64,000 nt of DNA from Salipiger pentaromativorans (GTDB lineage Bacteria; Pseudomonadota; Alphaproteobacteria; Rhodobacterales; Rhodobacteraceae). The DNA lies in contig NZ_JAMDHK010000002.1 in the NCBI RefSeq assembly GCF_024721115.1, forward strand, positions 1 to 64,000, read 5' to 3'. Made by a program: the position numbers and the translations under genes. The notes under the pieces are model-generated. The model saw only the letters and a list, made by a program, of their open reading frames with translations, searched no databases and was not told where the DNA came from. Shown here piece after piece: positions 1-9,036 of the stretch. Numbering within the stretch: position 1 is the stretch's first letter; every line of letters starts with the position of its first letter.

Positions 1-75
1 GGCTGCTTGGGCATGATGGGGCTTCCTTCTTCGTCCCGCAAAGTCTATACCAAACCCCTCAGAGCGCGAGGTTTT

Positions 76-486
76 TCAGACCTTCCTTAGATCTTTGAGG
101 CCAATACGAGAGAATAGCTCGTCAATCTTTTCGTCTCTGTGCGTGGTGTGAGAAGAAAGTGAGTTTTGAACGATTGTGCGAATTTTCCGAAAAGGTCGTT
201 CAGAAGCAAGTAGCTCTAAAGCAAATTTTGCATTGAGGCCAGCTGCTTCGAGGCTGTCATATAGCTCCGAGTATATCCTTTGGCCGCTCTTCAGGTGTGG
301 GACAAGAATGTCGCAATATTTGGCTGTAAAATATCTGTCAAAGCCAGCTACAGATAAGATAACTGCGGCCCGGATAAGATCGTCGAGTTCCTCTAAAGCA
401 GGTTGTTCTTCGTGAAGTTTAAGCAGAGATACGGCTCTCTCAACCGTTTTTTCAAATGTTGTAATTGGCTTCGTAACGCTTGCCAT
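76..486 (-). CDS. HEPN-like small protein, function unknown
   Basis: A 136-residue protein beginning at an ATG preceded by GAGGTT and only 9 nt after the parE stop, so it is probably read from the parE transcript. Residues 35-60 (LIRAAVILSVAGFDRY and following) resemble the first helices of HEPN domains of the RiboL-PSP type, which occur in RNase-linked defence and toxin proteins. I cannot find a clear RNase signature Rx4-6H; the only cluster with Arg and His is near residues 111-118. Known HEPN proteins of this type are often longer, so this may be a trimmed or inactive copy. Base composition is visibly poorer in GC than parE, which suggests acquisition by transfer. The HEPN call is by eye and tentative; the existence of the gene is more secure. 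Confidence 0.55.
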   Translation of the reverse strand: MASVTKPITTFEKTVERAVSLLKLHEEQPALEELDDLIRAAVILSVAGFDRYFTAKYCDILVPHLKSGQRIYSELYDSLEAAGLNAKFALELLASERPFRKIRTIVQNSLSSHTTHRDEKIDELFSRIGLKDLRKV

Positions 487-495
487 ATCTGAACC

Positions 496-2454
496 TCACA
501 CATCCAACTCCTCCACAAACCGCGCGTTCTCCTGGATGTACTGGAACCGCAGCTCGGGCTTCTTGCCCATCAGGCGCTCCACCAGATCTCCGGTTTCGCC
601 CGGTTCGTCCTCGTCGATGGTCACCCGGATGAGCTTGCGCGTCGCCGGATCCATGGTCGTCTCCTTGAGGTCCTTGGCGTCCATCTCGCCCAGACCCTTG
701 AAGCGCTGCACGTCGATCTTGCCTTTGCCGCCCAGACCCTTGGCCAGCATGGCCTCTTTCTCGGCGTCGTCCGCCACATAGATCCGCCGCGCGCCCTGTG
801 TCAGGCGATACAAGGGCGGGCAGGCCAGATACAAATGCCCCTGGTCGATCAGCGGCCGCATCTGGGTGTAGAAGAAGGTCATCAAGAGCGAGGCGATATG
901 GGCGCCGTCCACATCCGCGTCGGTCATGATGATGATCTTTTCGTAACGCAGATCGTCGATGGTGAACTTGGTGCCGAGCCCGACGCCCAACGCCTCGCAA
1001 AGATCGCGGATCTCGGCGTTCGAGGTCAGCTTGTTCGAGGCCGCACCCAGCACGTTCAGGATCTTGCCCTTGAGCGGCAAGAGCGCCTGGGTCTCGCGGA
1101 AGCGGGCGCCCTTGGCGGAGCCGCCCGCCGAGTCGCCCTCGACGATGAAGAGCTCGGTGCCCTCGCGGGATTTCGCCGTGCAGTCGGTCAGCTTGCCCGG
1201 CAGGCGCAGCTTTTTCGTCGCCGATTTCCGCGCGGTCTCTTTCTCCTGACGCCGCCGCAGCCGCTCCTCGGCGCGCAGCACGAGGAAATCGAGAATGGCA
1301 CCGGCGGATTTCGTATCCGAGGCCAGCCAGTTGTCGAAATGGTCGCGCACCGCGCCCTCGACCAGCCGCTGCGCCTCGGTGGTGGCCAGCCGGTCCTTGG
1401 TCTGGCCGACGAATTCCGGCTCGCGGATAAAGCAGGAGACCAGCGCGCAGCCGCCGGTGATCAGGTCGTCGCGGGTGATCTGGCTGGCTTTCTTGTTGCT
1501 GACCAGCTCGCCATAGGCGCGGATGCCCTTGAGGATCGCCGACCAGAACCCGGCCTCATGCGTGCCGCCCTCGGGGGTGGGGACGGTGTTACAGTAGCTC
1601 TGGATGAAGCCGTCGCGCGAAGGGGTCCAGTTGATCGCCCATTCCACCTTGCCCGGCGTGTTGAACTTTTCCTTGAAATCCACCGTCCCGGCAAAGGGCT
1701 TGTCCGCATAGGTGCTCGACCCGTTCAGCGTTTCGGACAGGTAATCCGCAAGGCCGCCGGGGAAGTGGAAGGTCGCCTCAAGCGGGGTTTCCTTGTCGTC
1801 GATGGCAGATTTCCAGCGGATCTCCACCCCCGAGAACAGATAGGCCTTGGAGCGCACCATCTTGAAGAGCCGCGCCGGTTTGAAACGGTGATGGCCAAAG
1901 ATCTGTTCGTCGGCGTGGAAGGTCACCGTGGTGCCGCGCCGATTGGGCGCCGCGCCGACCTTTTCCACCGGGCCCAGCGGGATGCCGCGGGAAAAGCGCT
2001 GCTCCACCAGCTCCTTGTTGCGTGCGACCTGCACGACCATGCTGTCCGACAGCGCGTTCACCACCGAGGCGCCCACGCCGTGCAGACCGCCCGAGGTTTC
2101 ATAGGCCTTGCCCGAGAACTTGCCGCCCGCATGCAGGGTGCAGAGGATGACCTCGAGCGCCGATTTGCCGGGAAACTTGGGGTGCGGATCGGTCGGGATG
2201 CCGCGTCCGTTGTCGCGGATCGTCACCGCGTAATCGGCGTGCAGCTCGATCTCGATGCGGTTGGCATGGCCCGCCACCGCCTCGTCCATGGAGTTGTCGA
2301 GCACCTCGGCCACCAGATGGTGCAGCGCCCGCTCGTCGGTGCCGCCGATATACATACCGGGGCGCTTGCGCACCGGCTCCAGCCCTTCGAGCACCTCGAT
2401 GGAGGAGGCGTCGTAGGTGGATGTTTCGGTAGCCGCGAGAAGATCGTCTGCCAT
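496..2454 (-). CDS. parE: DNA topoisomerase IV subunit B (ParE)
   Basis: ATPase subunit of topoisomerase IV, which with ParC unlinks daughter chromosomes. The 652-residue product has the GHKL ATPase signatures EVLDNSMDEA, DNGRGIP and GGLHGVGASVVNALS in the N-terminal third, and the Toprim metal site EGDSAGGSA and DADVDGAHI in the C-terminal third, ending in the LMGKKPELR-type tail. Length and the lack of the GyrB insert favour ParE over GyrB. I chose the ATG giving MADDLLA; the reading frame extends 12 codons upstream only to a TTG without a good ribosome site. parC is not in the window. A short HEPN-like gene follows 9 nt downstream on the same strand. Confidence 0.95.
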   Translation of the reverse strand: MADDLLAATETSTYDASSIEVLEGLEPVRKRPGMYIGGTDERALHHLVAEVLDNSMDEAVAGHANRIEIELHADYAVTIRDNGRGIPTDPHPKFPGKSALEVILCTLHAGGKFSGKAYETSGGLHGVGASVVNALSDSMVVQVARNKELVEQRFSRGIPLGPVEKVGAAPNRRGTTVTFHADEQIFGHHRFKPARLFKMVRSKAYLFSGVEIRWKSAIDDKETPLEATFHFPGGLADYLSETLNGSSTYADKPFAGTVDFKEKFNTPGKVEWAINWTPSRDGFIQSYCNTVPTPEGGTHEAGFWSAILKGIRAYGELVSNKKASQITRDDLITGGCALVSCFIREPEFVGQTKDRLATTEAQRLVEGAVRDHFDNWLASDTKSAGAILDFLVLRAEERLRRRQEKETARKSATKKLRLPGKLTDCTAKSREGTELFIVEGDSAGGSAKGARFRETQALLPLKGKILNVLGAASNKLTSNAEIRDLCEALGVGLGTKFTIDDLRYEKIIIMTDADVDGAHIASLLMTFFYTQMRPLIDQGHLYLACPPLYRLTQGARRIYVADDAEKEAMLAKGLGGKGKIDVQRFKGLGEMDAKDLKETTMDPATRKLIRVTIDEDEPGETGDLVERLMGKKPELRFQYIQENARFVEELDV

Positions 2455-2566
2455 GGTGCCCTGCTCGTCTTGTGCGATGATTGCCGGCAAGTATGGCAGA
2501 GCGGCGCGGGCGGGGGAAGGGCTGGCTGCGCGTCAGACCCCATGATCATGGGGGAAAGCCTGTGGA

Positions 2567-2854
2567 TTACGCCGGATCTTGTGGCGGCAGCGTGGCCCAA
2601 TGTTCGCCCATGGCGACGATGCAGGAGGTGCCCGAGGCATAGGCGATGACCATGGTCCAGTCGCCCTGCGCGTCGGTCCAGAGCTCGACCACCTCTTCGG
2701 GGTTGCGCAGCCCGGTCGAGGTGAGCGTGGCGCCGTGGCGCTGGGTCAGCCGTTCGGTCATGCGCGGGCCGGGCTCGCAGAGCACGTCCGCGATGGGGGA
2801 GGCCGCAGGCGCGGCCGTCGGCAGCAGGAAGGGAATCAGAAGAAGAGACCGCAT
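2567..2854 (-). CDS. Small exported protein, unknown function
   Basis: A 95-residue protein with a typical Sec signal peptide (MRSLLLIPFLLPTAAPA, cleavage probably after about residue 18) and a mature part of under 80 residues with two cysteines (near residues 26 and 78) that could form a disulfide in the periplasm. It lies upstream of parE on the same strand with about 110 bp between them. I do not recognise a characterised family; similar short exported proteins are common in Rhodobacteraceae. Confidence 0.7.
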   Translation of the reverse strand: MRSLLLIPFLLPTAAPAASPIADVLCEPGPRMTERLTQRHGATLTSTGLRNPEEVVELWTDAQGDWTMVIAYASGTSCIVAMGEHWATLPPQDPA

Positions 2855-2926
2855 TCACCGAAGTGTAACGGTTTCATGACGATCTGGGAATCCCGCACCC
2901 GGGTGCGCCCCGGGTGCGGGGCGCGT

Positions 2927-3523
2927 TCAGAAGCGGTAGTTCAGGCCCACCGTCGCGGTGGTCGCGCCAACCTTGAGGTCGCCCGCGTCGAAGTCGTTGA
3001 ACTCGTTGTAGTTCAGCTCGCCGCTGACGGTCACGTTGTCGGAGACATAGGTCTCGGCACCGATGCCCACGTAATAGCCGTCCGAGCTGCCCGCATCGAG
3101 CGCGCCGCCATCGGTCGAGGCATGGGCATAGCCGCCCGAGCCGTAGATCATCGTGCGGCCCATGTCATAGCCGACCCGTCCGCCGAGCTTGGCGATGCCG
3201 TCCAGCGTGCCGGCGTTTCCGAGGTCGATGTCGGTGCCGTCGTATTGCAGCCCGCCACCGGCGACCCAGTTGCCGAAGTCATGGTCGTAATAGGCCCGCA
3301 GACCGTAGAGCGCGCCATCCTCGTAATCATCCGCCGGGCCGTCCGCATCGGCATTGCCATAGCCGAGCTGCAGACCGACCGAGGGGCCGGTCCAATCGGT
3401 CGACGGGGCCAGCGCCACCGGGGCCGGGGCCATCGGCACGGGTTCGGGCGGGGTCTCGGTCAGCGAGCCGGCCAGCGCGGGCGTGGCGAGGAAGGGGAGA
3501 AGGATGAAGGGTTTGATAGACAT
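2927..3523 (-). CDS. Outer-membrane beta-barrel protein
   Basis: A 198-residue protein with a signal peptide (MSIKPFILLPFLATPALA), a short Pro-rich linker, and a barrel-like body of alternating hydrophobic and polar residues with many Gly/Tyr/Asp turns, ending in GLNYRF. A terminal Phe is the usual signal for outer-membrane insertion. It fits the small eight-stranded OMP_b-brl/OmpA-like barrels rather than a trimeric porin. The start used has AGGAG upstream; the frame runs 27 codons further but those codons do not read as protein. The ligand or role cannot be deduced. A long gene-free stretch lies upstream. Confidence 0.8.
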   Translation of the reverse strand: MSIKPFILLPFLATPALAGSLTETPPEPVPMAPAPVALAPSTDWTGPSVGLQLGYGNADADGPADDYEDGALYGLRAYYDHDFGNWVAGGGLQYDGTDIDLGNAGTLDGIAKLGGRVGYDMGRTMIYGSGGYAHASTDGGALDAGSSDGYYVGIGAETYVSDNVTVSGELNYNEFNDFDAGDLKVGATTATVGLNYRF

Positions 3524-4062
3524 GATCGTCTGCTCCTGTTGTTTGGCGGGGTGAGTGGCACCCGCGACTGAGGAGGTAACGACGGCCCGGGCGGATCGCT
3601 CCACACGCGGCGATCACGTTGTTTTGCTGTTGCGGAACCGGGACAGTTTTGGGGTATTTTCGCTGTTCCGGCAAAGGTTTGCCGGGGCGTGAGCGGTCGG
3701 TGGCAGGGTTTGGCCGAGCCGCGCGGGGAGCAAGGAACAAAATGCCGGAGCGGTGTGGGCGGACGCATTCGGCGCTAGGACGGATCCGGCGTTGCGAAAG
3801 GGGGCCGGGCCGCTGGCGGTCCGGGCGGGCGGATGTTTGCAGGAGGCGCGGGCGCCGCGCGGCGGGTTCCCGCCCGGCGCGCAGCATGCGCGGCGGGGCG
3901 CCGCCCGCGGGGGCTGGTTCCGGCGGGCCGCCGCCGCCAAAAGGCGCCCTGGGCGGGGGGCTCTTTCCTCATCCGGGGAGGGCTGCCTAGCTTCAGGGGA
4001 GAGGCGCGGGGAGGATCCCGCGTCCACAGGAAGCAAACCGGACCGTCCGGAAAGGAGACCCC
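3524..4062. other. Gene-free intergenic stretch, about 540 bp
   Basis: This stretch separates the divergently oriented barrel-protein gene and the DUF4168-like gene. It is very GC-rich around 3780-3990 with many short inverted repeats of G and C runs, and open frames across it are low-complexity Arg/Pro/Ala translations without ribosome sites. It must hold both promoters, but I could not place -35/-10 boxes with confidence. Confidence 0.5.
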
Positions 4063-4485
4063 ATGACACTGCATGCCAATCTGCTGAAATCCACGGTGAT
4101 CGCCGCCCTGATCGCCGCACCGCTGGCGCCCGCCTTCGCCCAGAGCATGGCGCCCGAGGCCCCGGCCGAGGCCGCTCCGGCAACGCCCGAGACGGGCTTT
4201 ACCGAAGCGCAGCTCACCTCTTTCGTCGATGCGGCGATGCAGGTGCAGGCGCTTCAGGAGGACTACGAGGCCCGCATCGACGCGGCCCAGGCGCCCGAGG
4301 GCAAGCAGGCGCTGGCCGAACAGGCCCAGGCCGAGATGGTCGCCGCGGTCGACGAGACCGAAGGCATGGATGTGGAGACCTACAACGAGATCAGCGCTGC
4401 CGCACAGGCCGACCCGGAGCTGAACGAGCGCCTGCTGGCGATGGTTCAGACGCGGCAGGGCGGCGGTGCCACGATGATGGAGTGA
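4063..4485 (+). CDS. Exported DUF4168-like helical protein
   Basis: A 140-residue protein with a signal peptide ending near AFAQ (about residue 27), an Ala/Pro/Glu-rich linker, and an acidic helical domain starting FTEAQLTSFVDAAMQVQ that resembles DUF4168. AAGGAG lies 7-8 nt before the ATG. Function is unknown; members are periplasmic or surface helical proteins. A strong intrinsic terminator with a UUCG tetraloop follows 28 nt after the stop, so the gene is probably monocistronic. Confidence 0.75.
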   Translation: MTLHANLLKSTVIAALIAAPLAPAFAQSMAPEAPAEAAPATPETGFTEAQLTSFVDAAMQVQALQEDYEARIDAAQAPEGKQALAEQAQAEMVAAVDETEGMDVETYNEISAAAQADPELNERLLAMVQTRQGGGATMME

Positions 4486-4512
4486 CCCGGTCGCTACACC
4501 GGGAAATCGCTC

Positions 4513-4540
4513 GGGCCGCCCTTCGGGGCGGTCCTTTTTT
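4513..4540 (+). terminator. Intrinsic terminator with TTCG tetraloop
   Basis: A nine-pair stem (GGGCCGCCC with GGGCGGTCC, one G-U pair) closes a TTCG tetraloop and is followed by six T. It stands 28 nt behind the DUF4168-like gene and reads in its direction. Confidence 0.93.
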
Positions 4541-4581
4541 ATTCGTACTGGTCGCGAACGGGTCCGATGCGGCGGAACGCC

Positions 4582-4824
4582 CTATTTGATCCCAAGCAGC
4601 CTCATCGCGTCTGCCAGTGTCTTGACCGACGCGGCATGGTCTCCGGCCTTATGCTGCGTTTCGCCAGTTGCGCGCAGGGTCCGCACCTGGACGAGCTCGC
4701 TGTCCGAGAGCGAGGTTCCGGCGGCAAGCGCGGCGTCGATCTTCTTCATGTCGGCGGGGCAGTGGAATGCGAGCGCCGGGCTGGCGGCAAGGCAAAGCAC
4801 GGTGGCAAGTGTGAAACGGGTCAC
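4582..4824 (-). CDS. Small exported protein, unknown function
   Basis: An 80-residue protein starting at GTG with GGAGG seven bases upstream. A signal peptide (MTRFTLATVLCLAASPALA) precedes a 60-residue helical mature part. I recall similar small periplasmic proteins in other Rhodobacteraceae, but no function. It lies downstream of lepA on the same strand with a gap of about 190 bp that includes a hairpin at the lepA end, so it probably has its own promoter. Confidence 0.75.
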   Translation of the reverse strand: MTRFTLATVLCLAASPALAFHCPADMKKIDAALAAGTSLSDSELVQVRTLRATGETQHKAGDHAASVKTLADAMRLLGIK

Positions 4825-4997
4825 GGGCGGTCCTCCCTCTGAGTGAAGAGATCATAGCACGGAACGGGGGGATCCGCAGGACGTCTTCTCTGGCGCGGGG
4901 CCGCGGCGGGTGAGGTGGGGCGAGCGGTGGTGGTGCGCGCTATTCGACCGAATGGGCGCGCGGGATTTGGCTGGGCCAAACCCGCTGCCGCCCATGC

Positions 4998-5037
4998 GCC
5001 CTGAAAATGGTCAGCTTTAACTGTCCATTTTCAGGGC
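4998..5037. terminator. Hairpin enclosing the lepA stop codon
   Basis: A perfect 13-bp inverted repeat (GCCCTGAAAATGG with CCATTTTCAGGGC) extends inwards after one mismatch to CAG/CTG. The lepA TAA lies in the loop, and one arm encodes the last lepA codons. No T tract follows on the lepA strand, so it may act in 3'-end stability or Rho-dependent ending rather than as a simple intrinsic terminator. Confidence 0.6.
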
Positions 5038-6816
5038 GGAGATAAACGCTTCCTGCGGGATGTCGACCTTGCCGAACTGCCGCATCTTCTTCTTGCCGGC
5101 CTTCTGCTTCTCGAGCAGCTTCTTCTTCCGCGTCGCGTCGCCGCCATAGCATTTGGCCGTCACGTCCTTGCGCAGCGCCGAGAGAGTCTCGCGGGCGATC
5201 ACCTTGCCGCCGATGGCCGCCTGGATCGGAATCTTGAACATGTGGCGCGGGATCAGCTCTTTCAGCTTCTCGCACATCGCCCGGCCACGCATCTCCGCCC
5301 GGTCGCGATGCACCATCATCGACAGCGCATCCACCGGCTCGTCGTTCACCAGAATCGACATCTTCACCAGGCTGTCCTCGCGGTAGCCGGTCAGGTGATA
5401 ATCGAAGGACGCATAGCCCTTGGTCACCGATTTCAGCCGGTCGTAGAAATCGAACACCACCTCGTTCAGCGGCAGGTCGTAGACCACCATCGCGCGCGAG
5501 CCGGCATAGGTCAGATCGAGCTGAATGCCGCGCCGGTCCTGACAGAGCTTCAGCACATCGCCGAGATACTCGTCGGGCACCAGGATCGTCGCCTTGATCC
5601 GCGGCTCCTCGATACGGTCCACCTTGGACATGTCGGGCATGTCGGCGGGGTTGTGCAGGTCGATCTTTTCGCCGTCTTTCATGTAGAGGTGATAGACCAC
5701 CGAGGGCGCGGTGGTGATCAGCTCGATGCCGTATTCGCGTTCCAGCCGGTCGCGGATCACCTCGAGGTGCAGGAGCCCGAGGAAGCCGCAGCGGAAACCG
5801 AAGCCGAGCGCGGCGGAGGTCTCCATCTCGAAGCTGAAGGAGGCGTCGTTGAGCGCCAGTTTCTCGATGGCGTCGCGCAGATCTTCGAACTCGGCGCTGT
5901 CCACCGGGAAGAGCCCGCAGAACACCACCGGGATCGAGGGTTTGAAGCCGGGCAGGGGCTTGTCCGCGCCCTTTTTCTCATGGGTGATCGTGTCGCCCAC
6001 CTTGGTGTCGCGCACCTGCTTGATCTGGGCGGTGAGAAAGCCGATCTCGCCCGGTCCCAGCTCGTCCACCACCTGCATGGCGGGGCGGAAGACGCCGATG
6101 CGGTCCACCGGGTAGAGCGCGCCGGTCTGCATCATGCGGATGCGGTCGCCCTTTTTCAGCACGCCGTCCATGATGCGCACCAGCACGACCACGCCGAGAT
6201 AGGGGTCGTACCACGAATCCACCAGCATCGCCTTCAGCGGCGCGTTGCGTTCGCCCTTGGGGGCGGGCAGGCGGTGCACGATGGCCTCCAGCGTCTCGTG
6301 AATGCCGAGGCCGGATTTCGCCGAGACCAGCAGCGCCTCGGAGGCGTCGATGCCGATCACGTCCTCGATCTGTTCCTTGACGCGCTCGGGCTCCGAGGCG
6401 GGCAGGTCGATCTTGTTCAGCACCGGGACGATCTCGTGATCGGCGTCGATGGCCTGATAGACGTTGGCGAGCGTCTGCGCCTCGACCCCTTGCGTGCTGT
6501 CGACCACCAGCAGCGAGCCCTCGACCGCGCGCATCGAGCGCGAGACCTCATAGGCAAAGTCCACATGGCCGGGCGTGTCGATGAGGTTCAGCACATAGAC
6601 CTCGCCGTCCTCGGCCTTGTAGTCGATGCGGACGGTGTTGGCCTTGATGGTGATGCCGCGTTCGCGCTCGATGTCCATGCTGTCGAGCAGCTGGGCCTTC
6701 ATGTCGCGGTCGGCAACGGTGTTGGTGGACTGGATCAGCCGGTCGGCCAGGGTGGATTTCCCGTGGTCGATGTGGGCGACGATGGAGAAGTTGCGGATAT
6801 GCGCGAGGTCGGTCAT
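5017..6816 (-). CDS. lepA: Elongation factor 4 (LepA)
   Basis: Ribosome-associated GTPase that remodels elongating or initiating ribosomes. The 599-residue product has every expected element: G1 AHIDHGKST near residues 14-22, switch region ERGIT, G3 DTPGH, G4 NKID, EF-G-like domains II, III and V, and the LepA-specific C-terminal domain rich in Lys ([14 protein letters not shown]). Length matches the family. It is divergent from the repeat-containing gene at 6885, with 68 bp between the starts. The 3' end forms a hairpin around the stop codon. Confidence 0.98.
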   Translation of the reverse strand: MTDLAHIRNFSIVAHIDHGKSTLADRLIQSTNTVADRDMKAQLLDSMDIERERGITIKANTVRIDYKAEDGEVYVLNLIDTPGHVDFAYEVSRSMRAVEGSLLVVDSTQGVEAQTLANVYQAIDADHEIVPVLNKIDLPASEPERVKEQIEDVIGIDASEALLVSAKSGLGIHETLEAIVHRLPAPKGERNAPLKAMLVDSWYDPYLGVVVLVRIMDGVLKKGDRIRMMQTGALYPVDRIGVFRPAMQVVDELGPGEIGFLTAQIKQVRDTKVGDTITHEKKGADKPLPGFKPSIPVVFCGLFPVDSAEFEDLRDAIEKLALNDASFSFEMETSAALGFGFRCGFLGLLHLEVIRDRLEREYGIELITTAPSVVYHLYMKDGEKIDLHNPADMPDMSKVDRIEEPRIKATILVPDEYLGDVLKLCQDRRGIQLDLTYAGSRAMVVYDLPLNEVVFDFYDRLKSVTKGYASFDYHLTGYREDSLVKMSILVNDEPVDALSMMVHRDRAEMRGRAMCEKLKELIPRHMFKIPIQAAIGGKVIARETLSALRKDVTAKCYGGDATRKKKLLEKQKAGKKKMRQFGKVDIPQEAFISALKMDS

Positions 6817-6884
6817 GATTTGCTGGATATGATGGGGTTTTAGGGACCGGTCAAGGTGGGTTTTGGGGTGAGGCGCGGGTAGGC

Positions 6885-8399
6885 GTGGAGTTTAAGGACA
6901 ACAAGGAATTCGAGGCCTGGCTGGAGACGCAGCCGCAGGAGATCTGCGTCATGATCGCGACGCGGGCGGCGATGCGGGTGTGGTGGAAGATCGCCTGGAC
7001 TTCGGACGGCAACAACCTCACCGATGAGCGCCGAAGACTTGCGCTCTTGACGGGACGTGCGATGCTGATTTCGGGGGTTGCGGCTGTTGCACCAACCCCC
7101 GAAATCAAAAAGGCCGTCCGCCCCGCCGCCTTCGACGCCTCCGCCTTCGCCTCCGACGCCTCCGCCTCCGCCTCCGCCTCCGCTGCCGCCTTCGCCGACG
7201 CCGACGCCGCCTTCGCCGCCTTCGCCGACGCCGCCTTCGCCGCCTTCGCCGCCGCCGCCTCCGCTGCCGCCTCCGCCTTCGACGCCTCCGCCTCCGCCTT
7301 CGCCGCCTCCGTCTTCGCCGCCGCCGACGCCGCCCGCCCCGCCGCTTATGAAGACGCGGGTCAATCGGTCGAGGCGTTGAGAACGAAGCCACTCTGGGGC
7401 GTCAATCGCCCTGATTTTCTTGTGACGATCCTGACCGGAACCAAACCGATCTCGGCTTATGATCCGGATTTCGCCTTTTGGACCCGCTGGTACGAGGCTG
7501 CCGACCGTGGCGAGCCGCTCGATTTCGATCTGCAATACCGCATCGCCACCGAGATCCCCGATGAGATCTGGACCGGCGAAGACGCGCCGCGCCAGGTGGC
7601 CGAAGAGATTGCGCGGATCGAGGCGGAGTTTCTCGCGGAAAAGGCACGACTTGCCGAGACCGTTTCCTTCAACGCCGAGACTGGAAAATTCCGCGTCGAC
7701 GCTGCGCCAATGGAGAATGCACCGCTCATCGGTGCCATGCTTTCCCGAACCGAAGACGCGCTGGACGATGCTCTGCAAGGGCGCAACGGTCTCCGGGAGG
7801 ATATGCGCGATGTGCGGGTGCTGCGCCGGACACATTCCCGCTACGCCAACGATCCTCAAAGGATCGAGCTGGATTACACCTCGGTCGCCATCAGCCTGCG
7901 TCGTCAGTTCGAGATAGATGAACTCGCGGAGACTGACGACAATCAGGCTCTGCTCGAAGCGGTCGAGGAGGGCGCGCTGGCGATCCGGGCGCATCACCCC
8001 GAGGTTGCTGCGAACCGGGACAGGCTTGCCCAGCAAAAGCTTAGGGAGCTGCCGAAAGAAGACCGCACGCTTCTGGAAGATGCGCTGCCGGTTCTAGAAG
8101 AGATGTCCGAAGAGGTCATGCAGGAGGATTTCCGCGCGGATATTCCCCAGCTCCTCAACGATGCAACCCTGCCTTTGCCAAGCGGGGCGCCGCCACTGCC
8201 CGGAGCCGACGAGACGACGCGGATCTTCTATCGGGTATCTCGCATCAAGCTGCTTCGTGACGAATTGAACAAGGCAAGCAAGAAGGGCGCGCAGATTTTC
8301 GATAGCCCAGAATTCAAGACATTGCGCTTGGGGCTCACCGTGTCGGCGCTTTTTGCGGAGATGGTGAGGCTGGGTCTGTTCCTGTTCGGTGTCATCTGA
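6885..8399 (+). CDS. Ala-rich repeat protein, unknown function
   Basis: A 504-residue protein from a GTG start. An N-terminal helical part ([27 protein letters not shown], then [16 protein letters not shown]) is followed at residues 81-155 by a repeat made almost only of Ala, Ser, Phe and Asp. A long, ordinary acidic/helical region follows with Trp/Tyr-containing segments, and the last 30 residues ([25 protein letters not shown]) look like a membrane anchor. I recall Roseobacter proteins with the same N-terminal pattern and a variable Ala-rich tract, but no known function. The coding quality outside the repeat is good in this frame only. The start is weakly supported, with no clear ribosome site. 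Confidence 0.75.
   Translation: MEFKDNKEFEAWLETQPQEICVMIATRAAMRVWWKIAWTSDGNNLTDERRRLALLTGRAMLISGVAAVAPTPEIKKAVRPAAFDASAFASDASASASASAAAFADADAAFAAFADAAFAAFAAAASAAASAFDASASAFAASVFAAADAARPAAYEDAGQSVEALRTKPLWGVNRPDFLVTILTGTKPISAYDPDFAFWTRWYEAADRGEPLDFDLQYRIATEIPDEIWTGEDAPRQVAEEIARIEAEFLAEKARLAETVSFNAETGKFRVDAAPMENAPLIGAMLSRTEDALDDALQGRNGLREDMRDVRVLRRTHSRYANDPQRIELDYTSVAISLRRQFEIDELAETDDNQALLEAVEEGALAIRAHHPEVAANRDRLAQQKLRELPKEDRTLLEDALPVLEEMSEEVMQEDFRADIPQLLNDATLPLPSGAPPLPGADETTRIFYRVSRIKLLRDELNKASKKGAQIFDSPEFKTLRLGLTVSALFAEMVRLGLFLFGVI
7125..7349 (+). repeat. GCC-based triplet/hexamer repeat inside a gene
   Basis: About 225 bp of tandem GCC interrupted by TCC, TTC and GAC triplets, so hexamers such as GCCTCC, GCCTTC and GCCGAC recur. 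In the gene frame it encodes Ala, Ser, Phe and Asp. Other frames are also open and give Pro-rich or Arg-rich shadows, which I do not treat as genes. Units are multiples of three, so length changes would keep the frame. Confidence 0.9.
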
Positions 8400-8594
8400 C
8401 ACCAAGCTGGCCAAGAGGCATCAATTCGATCCCATGCCGTTTTGCATACCTTGGACGTTTGCATGGCTGCCGACCCCAACTGACACTCAGGTGAATTGAA
8501 CCCCGGCGCGATTTCGGGCATTCTGCGGCAAATCTCCCGTATCAGGAGGGCGCGAAGCCCCGCGGGGAGGGGCGAGCGGAAGGATGACAGGCGT

Positions 8595-8939
8595 ATGAGA
8601 GCGATTTCCATGGTACTGGTGCTGGCCATCGTCGCGGGCTGCGGCGGGGGCGGCTCGCGGAGCAGCGATTACCGCGTGACCCGCATGGCCAGCGGGCCGA
8701 TCAGCAAGGCCTGCATCACCTCGGACCGCAAGGCACGCAACCCGCAGCTCTGCGGCTGCATCCAGGCCGCCGCCAATGCCGAGCTGAGCGGCTCCGACCA
8801 GTCGCTCGCTGTCAGCTTCTACCGCGACCCGCATCGCGCGCAGGAAATCCGCCAGTCGGACCGCAGCCATCACCGCGCCTTCTGGGACCGCTACAACGCC
8901 TTCGTGGACCGCGCCGAGCGGCAGTGCCGGGGGCTTTGA
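8595..8939 (+). CDS. Small lipoprotein of Rhodobacteraceae type
   Basis: A 114-residue protein whose N-terminus MRAISMVLVLAIVAGC carries a lipobox (VAGC), so it should be lipidated and membrane anchored. The mature part contains GPISKACITSDRKARNPQLCGCIQAAAN with three further Cys, then an Arg/His-rich helical end. Relatives in this family of bacteria are often labelled arginine transporter, for which I see no support. I chose the ATG directly before the signal; the frame is open 33 codons upstream but those read as noise. Confidence 0.8.
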   Translation: MRAISMVLVLAIVAGCGGGGSRSSDYRVTRMASGPISKACITSDRKARNPQLCGCIQAAANAELSGSDQSLAVSFYRDPHRAQEIRQSDRSHHRAFWDRYNAFVDRAERQCRGL

Positions 8940-8966
8940 GACCTCCCCGGAGGTGAGACGGGAGGC

Positions 8967-8991
8967 GGTGGGCAGGATTGCCCACCCTACG
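8967..8991 (+). repeat. Dispersed palindromic repeat, copy 1
   Basis: Arms GGTGGGCA and TGCCCACC around loop GGAT, followed by CTACG. It lies between the convergent lipoprotein and HisD-like genes. It is identical to copies at 9012 and (inverted) 37636, with a near copy at 32417. Confidence 0.9.
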
Positions 8992-9011
8992 GGTTCGCGC
9001 TGCGATCGGGT

Positions 9012-9036
9012 GGTGGGCAGGATTGCCCACCCTACG
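9012..9036 (+). repeat. Dispersed palindromic repeat, copy 2
   Basis: Second identical copy, 45 bp from the first in the same orientation. Its terminal CTA is the complement of the stop codon of the leftward HisD-like gene, so the last bases of that gene lie in the repeat. Confidence 0.9.

Noticed and set aside
835-2649. 604-codon open frame antisense to parE
   Set aside because: It mirrors parE codon by codon, is rich in Arg/Gly/His and has no domain. Long antisense frames are expected in such GC-rich DNA.
3619-3990. Short frames in the 3.5-4.1 kb gap
   Set aside because: Arg/Pro/Gly-rich noise without start signals.
5242-6843. 533-codon open frame antisense to lepA
   Set aside because: lepA is unmistakable on the other strand and the frame has no recognisable protein features.
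7125-7349. Possible CRISPR array
   Set aside because: Units are 3-6 bp without spacers and lie within a coding frame.
7078-7392. Pro-rich and Arg-rich frames across the triplet repeat
   Set aside because: Low-complexity translations of the repeat in other frames; only the Ala/Ser/Phe/Asp frame continues into normal coding sequence on both sides.
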